Origin: Laceyella putida
GTDB taxonomy: Bacteria > Bacillota > Bacilli > Thermoactinomycetales > Thermoactinomycetaceae
NCBI RefSeq assembly: GCF_042665195.1
Contig: NZ_JBHTBW010000081.1
Coordinates: 62,001-126,000, forward strand
Direction: 5' to 3'
DNA length: 64,000 nt
Made by a program: the position numbers and the translations under genes. This document shows, piece after piece, positions 60,773 through 64,000 of the stretch; the first letter of the stretch is position 1, and each line of letters opens with the position of its first letter. The notes below the pieces were generated by a model. The model had not been told where the DNA came from and did no database searches. It was given only the letters and a program-made list of their open reading frames with translations.

Positions 60773-62271
60773 ACGCCGCGTTTCTCCTCTTTCTTCTCTT
60801 CGTTGGCATCACGCTGGTCATCACCTATTGGGCTGCAAAACGAACCAAATCAACCGCTGACTTTTACGCCGCGGGCCATGCGATCAAGGGATGGCAAAAT
60901 GGCATCGCGATTTCCGGCGATTATATGAGTGCCGCTTCGTTTTTGGGCATCGCCGGCTTGATCTCCCTCTATGGCTATGATGGTTTCTTATACTCGGTGG
61001 GATGGCTGGTCGCGTATTTGGTTGTTCTCATTGTGGTGGCGGAGCCCTTGCGCAACTCGGGCCGTTACACCCTTGCCGACATGCTGGCTTACCGGATGAA
61101 AGCCAAACCGGTTCGGTCTGTGGCCGCACTTTCCACTTTGGCCATTTCCACTTTCTATATGATCGCGCAGTTGGTTGGTGCCGGAGCCATCATCAAGTTG
61201 CTGTTGGGACTGAATTATGAGTCCTCCATTATTATCATCGGAGCGCTCATGATCCTGTATGTGGTGTTTGGCGGCATGTTGGCCACAACCTGGGTCCAGA
61301 TCGTCAAAGCCGTGTTGCTCATGGCGGGCACCATTTTGTTAAGCCTGATGGTCTTGGCCAAGTCGGACTTCAGCCTGGTCAACATGTTTGACCAAGTCTC
61401 CGCCAAATTTGGACAAGACTACTTGGAGCCGGGACTCCTCTATAAAAACCCTCTCGACAACATCTCCCTCGGATTGGCGTTGCTCGCGGGGACAGCCGGC
61501 TTGCCCCACATTTTAATTCGCTTTTATACCGTTCCTACGGCCAAGGAAGCCCGGATTTCGGTCGTATGGGCCATGTTCATCATTGGGGCTTTCTACATCA
61601 TGACCACCTTCCTCGGTTTTGGTGCCGCCTTGTTCGTGGGGCCGGAGAAAATCACCTCATTTGATAAAGCGGGCAATATGGCCGCACCCCTGCTCGCGCA
61701 AGCGTTGGGTGGCCAGTTCTTCCTTGCCTTTATTTCCGCCGTCGCTTTCGCCACCATTCTCGCCGTCGTCGCCGGCCTGGTCATCTCTGCCGCCGGGGCC
61801 TTTGCCCATGACTTTTACGCCAATGTGCTGCGCGGTGGCAAGGCAACAGAAAAAGAGCAGATGCGCGTGGCCAAGTGGGCATCCGTCGGGGTCGGCATCG
61901 CCTCGATCATCTTGGCGCTCCTTTGCAAAGATCAAAATGTCGCGTTTCTCGTCTCACTCGCCTTTGCCGTAGCGGCCAGCGCCAATCTGCCCGTCATCCT
62001 CTTCACGCTGTTTTGGAAGCGCTTTAACACAAGTGGTGCGGTCATCGGCATGTTAACCGGATTGATCAGTTCCATCATCTTGGTTTTGATCAGCCCCAAC
62101 TTGCTTCCGCCCGAACAAGCTATCTTCCCCCTAAAAAACCCGGCACTCTTATCTGTCCCGCTCGGCTTTTTGGGTGCCATCGTCGGCACTTTCCTCTCCC
62201 GCGAACCGGAATCGGAACAGAAATACAACGAACTCTTGGTTCGCTCCAACACCGGAATTGGAATGGAGTAA
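60769..62271 (+). CDS. actP: Cation/acetate symporter (SSS family)
   Basis: A 500-residue sodium:solute symporter with 12-13 spans. ADFYAAGHAIKGWQNGIAISGDYMSAASFLGIAGLISLYGYDGFLYSVGWLVAYLVVL is the ActP/YwcA signature, and GTAGLPHILIRFYTVPTAKEARIS is the conserved sodium-site region. It takes up acetate or similar short carboxylates. The DUF485 partner lies upstream with a four-base overlap. Confidence 0.92.
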   Translation: MNAAFLLFLLFVGITLVITYWAAKRTKSTADFYAAGHAIKGWQNGIAISGDYMSAASFLGIAGLISLYGYDGFLYSVGWLVAYLVVLIVVAEPLRNSGRYTLADMLAYRMKAKPVRSVAALSTLAISTFYMIAQLVGAGAIIKLLLGLNYESSIIIIGALMILYVVFGGMLATTWVQIVKAVLLMAGTILLSLMVLAKSDFSLVNMFDQVSAKFGQDYLEPGLLYKNPLDNISLGLALLAGTAGLPHILIRFYTVPTAKEARISVVWAMFIIGAFYIMTTFLGFGAALFVGPEKITSFDKAGNMAAPLLAQALGGQFFLAFISAVAFATILAVVAGLVISAAGAFAHDFYANVLRGGKATEKEQMRVAKWASVGVGIASIILALLCKDQNVAFLVSLAFAVAASANLPVILFTLFWKRFNTSGAVIGMLTGLISSIILVLISPNLLPPEQAIFPLKNPALLSVPLGFLGAIVGTFLSREPESEQKYNELLVRSNTGIGME

Positions 62272-62578
62272 ACCGGCACATCACAAAAAAGTCTCCCACC
62301 ACCACAGCGAGAGATAACAAAACAATAAATCCCAAAGGAGGAAGATTTTTGAAAGCGTAGTGACTGGGAGCTGTTAATCAAGCGGAGTGCCGAACGAAAG
62401 AAGAAAGCGGGCAACGGAGCGATAGCGACAACGAATGTGATTGTTGCCCGCGCCGGAGTTCGGCGACGGAGCCACTTCCCGATAAGGCGACCAAGGAACG
62501 CAGACTCAAAAATCGACTCCGAGGCCACTTTGTCAGCAAGTTCAAAGTCTCCCGCTACCACAGCGAGAGACTTTCTTT
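62272..62578 (+). ncRNA. Structured non-coding segment with nested stems and repeated hairpin ends
   Basis: This 300-base stretch holds no convincing gene. GCGGGCAAC (62407-62415) pairs perfectly with GTTGCCCGC (62443-62451), and it is enclosed by GCCGAAC (62389-62395) with GTTCGGC (62458-62464). The purine-rich GGAGCGATAGCGAC motif occupies the inner loop. Nearly identical 24-base segments at 62291-62314 and 62547-62570 bracket it; the second one forms a terminator. RNA is probable, identity unknown. Confidence 0.4.
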
Positions 62579-62580
62579 TT
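62544..62580 (+). terminator. Terminator at the end of the structured segment
   Basis: AAAGTCTCCCGCT/AGCGAGAGACTTT stem with one mismatch, loop ACCAC, then CTTTTT on the plus strand. It overlaps the stop of the minus-strand AI-2E gene. Confidence 0.75.
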
Positions 62581-63661
62581 ACTGTTCTCCTTGCTTGCTT
62601 ATCGAACGCAATCGCAACAATCGATACAGATGGCTTACCACCACTTTCAACACCGCATAAGTCGGCACAGCCAGCAACAACCCCAAGAAACCGCCCAAAC
62701 TGCCTGCGACTAGCAATATTAAAATAATCGTTAACGGATGCACATCCAAGCTTTTTCCCATCACATAGGGGGAAACCAAATTCCCCTCCAACTGCTGGGC
62801 CACCAGCGCAACCACGAGCACCCACACCACCATCATCGGCGAGTCGATGAGCGCCACAATCACGGCGGGAATCGTCCCGATAAACGGACCCACGAGAGGG
62901 ATCACATTGGTGAACATAGTCACCAAGGCCAAAATCAGCGAGTAATCAATGCCGATGATCAAATAGCCGATATAAACCAAGACACCCACCAACAAACTGA
63001 CGAGCACCTGCCCCTTAATATAAGAGCTGAGCGCAAAATCCATATCAGCCAAAATCCGAAGCCCTTGCTGCCGCTCTTTCTCAGGCAACAAACGCAAAAA
63101 GTAAGGCGGAAATCTCTCCCCTTCCTTTAACATGTAATACAAGATAAACGGAACCGTCACAAAGACAACGATAATATTGGTGATCACCGAGAAGAAACTG
63201 GCTATATTCGCCCCGATCGCCGACAAACTGCTTTTCAAGTACTTGGTCGCGGCCGTCACCACTTGGTTCCAGTCCACATAACTTGCCACCCATGGATGAT
63301 GGCTCCACTTGATCAGTTGCTTTTGCGCCCCATCAATCATATGGGGCAAATTGAGGAGCAAGCGGTCAAACTGCTCCTTTAAAAGCGGCCCGATCAAAAA
63401 GCCCAACAACACGAACAAGCCAATGACCAAGAGGTAAATCAGCAAAATGCCCCATCCCCGCGGGACACCCCGCCTTTCCAAAAACTGCACCACCGGTCGA
63501 AACAGGTAAAACAACACCCCCGCAACAAGGAACGGAAAAAAGAGCGTCTGCACCAGAATAACCAACGGGCGGAAAATGAACTGCACCTTATTGGCCAATA
63601 AAACAATCAGCAGAATCACAATGATTCCGTATCCCAAGCGAAACATCTTTGATTGCGGCAT
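62579..63661 (-). CDS. AI-2E family (YdiK/PerM-like) transporter
   Basis: A 360-residue membrane protein of the AI-2 exporter superfamily: about seven or eight spans, including LVILVQTLFFPFLVAGVLFYLFRPVVQFLERRG and the C-terminal QQLEGNLVSPYVMGKSLDVHPLTIILILLVAGSLGGFLGLLLAVP signature. Members export autoinducer-2 or exchange sodium and protons. I start at ATG 63661 after GAGGAG, close to the stop of the preceding gene. Read-through frames further upstream overlap that gene and are rejected. Confidence 0.88.
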   Translation of the reverse strand: MPQSKMFRLGYGIIVILLIVLLANKVQFIFRPLVILVQTLFFPFLVAGVLFYLFRPVVQFLERRGVPRGWGILLIYLLVIGLFVLLGFLIGPLLKEQFDRLLLNLPHMIDGAQKQLIKWSHHPWVASYVDWNQVVTAATKYLKSSLSAIGANIASFFSVITNIIVVFVTVPFILYYMLKEGERFPPYFLRLLPEKERQQGLRILADMDFALSSYIKGQVLVSLLVGVLVYIGYLIIGIDYSLILALVTMFTNVIPLVGPFIGTIPAVIVALIDSPMMVVWVLVVALVAQQLEGNLVSPYVMGKSLDVHPLTIILILLVAGSLGGFLGLLLAVPTYAVLKVVVSHLYRLLRLRSISKQGEQ

Positions 63662-63669
63662 CTCCTCAC

Positions 63670-64000
63670 CTAACTTTCTGTTTGGTTTTTCACTTTGCAT
63701 ATCACCGCATTTAACAGCCCACCCAATATTAATACCATAGAAGATAGATAAAACCATCCCACCAAAATGATAATCGCCCCCAAATTTCCATAGACCAGGG
63801 AGTAATTGTCGAACGAAACATAATAAGAAAACCCAAGCGAACCGAGTTGCCAGCCCACCATCACAAAAATGGCCCCCGGCAGCGCTTGTCCAAACGTAAC
63901 TTTGGTATTGGGGGTGTACTTGTACAAACACCAAAAAACCACAAAAATCACCAGACTGCTCAAAAGCCAGCGAATCCATGTCCACACTTCATAAAACCAC
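63670..64000 (-). CDS. YihY/BrkB-family membrane protein, 5' end missing
   Basis: The C-terminal 110 residues of a YihY/virulence factor BrkB-like protein, cut by the right edge. Spans RWLLSSLVIFVVFWCLYKYTPNTKVTFGQALPGAIFVMVGWQLGSLGFSYYV and GNLGAIIILVGWFYLSSMVLILGGLLNAV are diagnostic. It lies nine bases upstream of the AI-2E gene in the same direction. Function of the family is not settled. Confidence 0.85.
   Translation of the reverse strand, partial: WFYEVWTWIRWLLSSLVIFVVFWCLYKYTPNTKVTFGQALPGAIFVMVGWQLGSLGFSYYVSFDNYSLVYGNLGAIIILVGWFYLSSMVLILGGLLNAVICKVKNQTES

Noticed and set aside
61932..62825. 297-codon minus-strand frame across actP end and the structured segment
   Set aside because: It overlaps both actP and the AI-2E gene antisense or out of frame and lacks any domain.
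1..64000. CRISPR arrays, tRNA or rRNA genes
   Set aside because: No regularly spaced repeats, cloverleaf sequences or rRNA-like segments were seen on reading the window.

Overview
The window reads as chromosome of a moderately GC-rich Bacillales bacterium, most likely a thermophilic Thermoactinomycetaceae-type organism (inference). Supporting signs are strong GGAGG ribosome binding sites, many GTG/TTG starts, a yunC-yunD-yunE-yunF block and a YneK/DUF2621 gene as in Bacillus, plus KptA, DUF3891, BluB and an Fnr-type site in front of hmp. No rRNA, tRNA or CRISPR array was seen.

Layout. 1-4.6 kb: HD-domain protein (cut by the left edge), kptA, a Nudix hydrolase, a small lipoprotein behind a structured leader, an AbrB-type antitoxin with RelE/ParE-type toxin, and two small membrane proteins. 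4.6-16.1 kb: a ten-gene minus-strand operon for a Gram-positive type IV secretion/conjugation-like machine (LPxTA surface protein, class D sortase, TcpC, TcpD-like, TcpE, VirB4, VirB6, a second VirB8-like protein, a two-domain wall hydrolase and a VirD4/HerA-like ATPase). No relaxase or integrase lies next to it. 16.6-19.4 kb: GNAT, a frameshifted TIGR01777 epimerase, a FosA/FosB-like VOC protein and DUF3891. 19.4-31.7 kb: an eight-gene operon combining an ABC-2 exporter with MoxR, DUF58 and two von Willebrand A proteins. 31.9-35 kb: an RHH-like protein, bluB, two tandem 30-31 residue hydrophobic peptides, yneK and a cold-shock gene.

35-41.3 kb: an AT-richer, probably acquired segment with an SMR exporter and a taurine operon (tauC-tauA-tauB-tauD) split by an IS110/IS1111-type element. 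The operon has a clear promoter and a leader terminator. 41.5-47.3 kb: a methyltransferase behind a MerR-type promoter, an RluA pseudouridine synthase and the yun block. 47.7-51.3 kb: a second AT-rich patch with a cyclase-family hydrolase and a flavin amine oxidase, then a LacI remnant and a DUF4309 protein. 51.7-64 kb: a TolB-like beta-propeller, a JAMM protein, pncB, a GNAT, a translationally coupled three-gene operon ending in a PIN-domain protein, Fnr-controlled hmp, an unknown protein, a 38-residue acidic protein, DUF485-actP, a structured non-coding segment, an AI-2E family transporter and a YihY/BrkB protein cut by the right edge.

The best candidates for under-described systems are the type IV machine wired to its own class D sortase and LPxTA protein, the three-gene PIN operon, and the tandem micropeptides. 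All function calls come from reading motifs and recalled family sequences; no searches were run.
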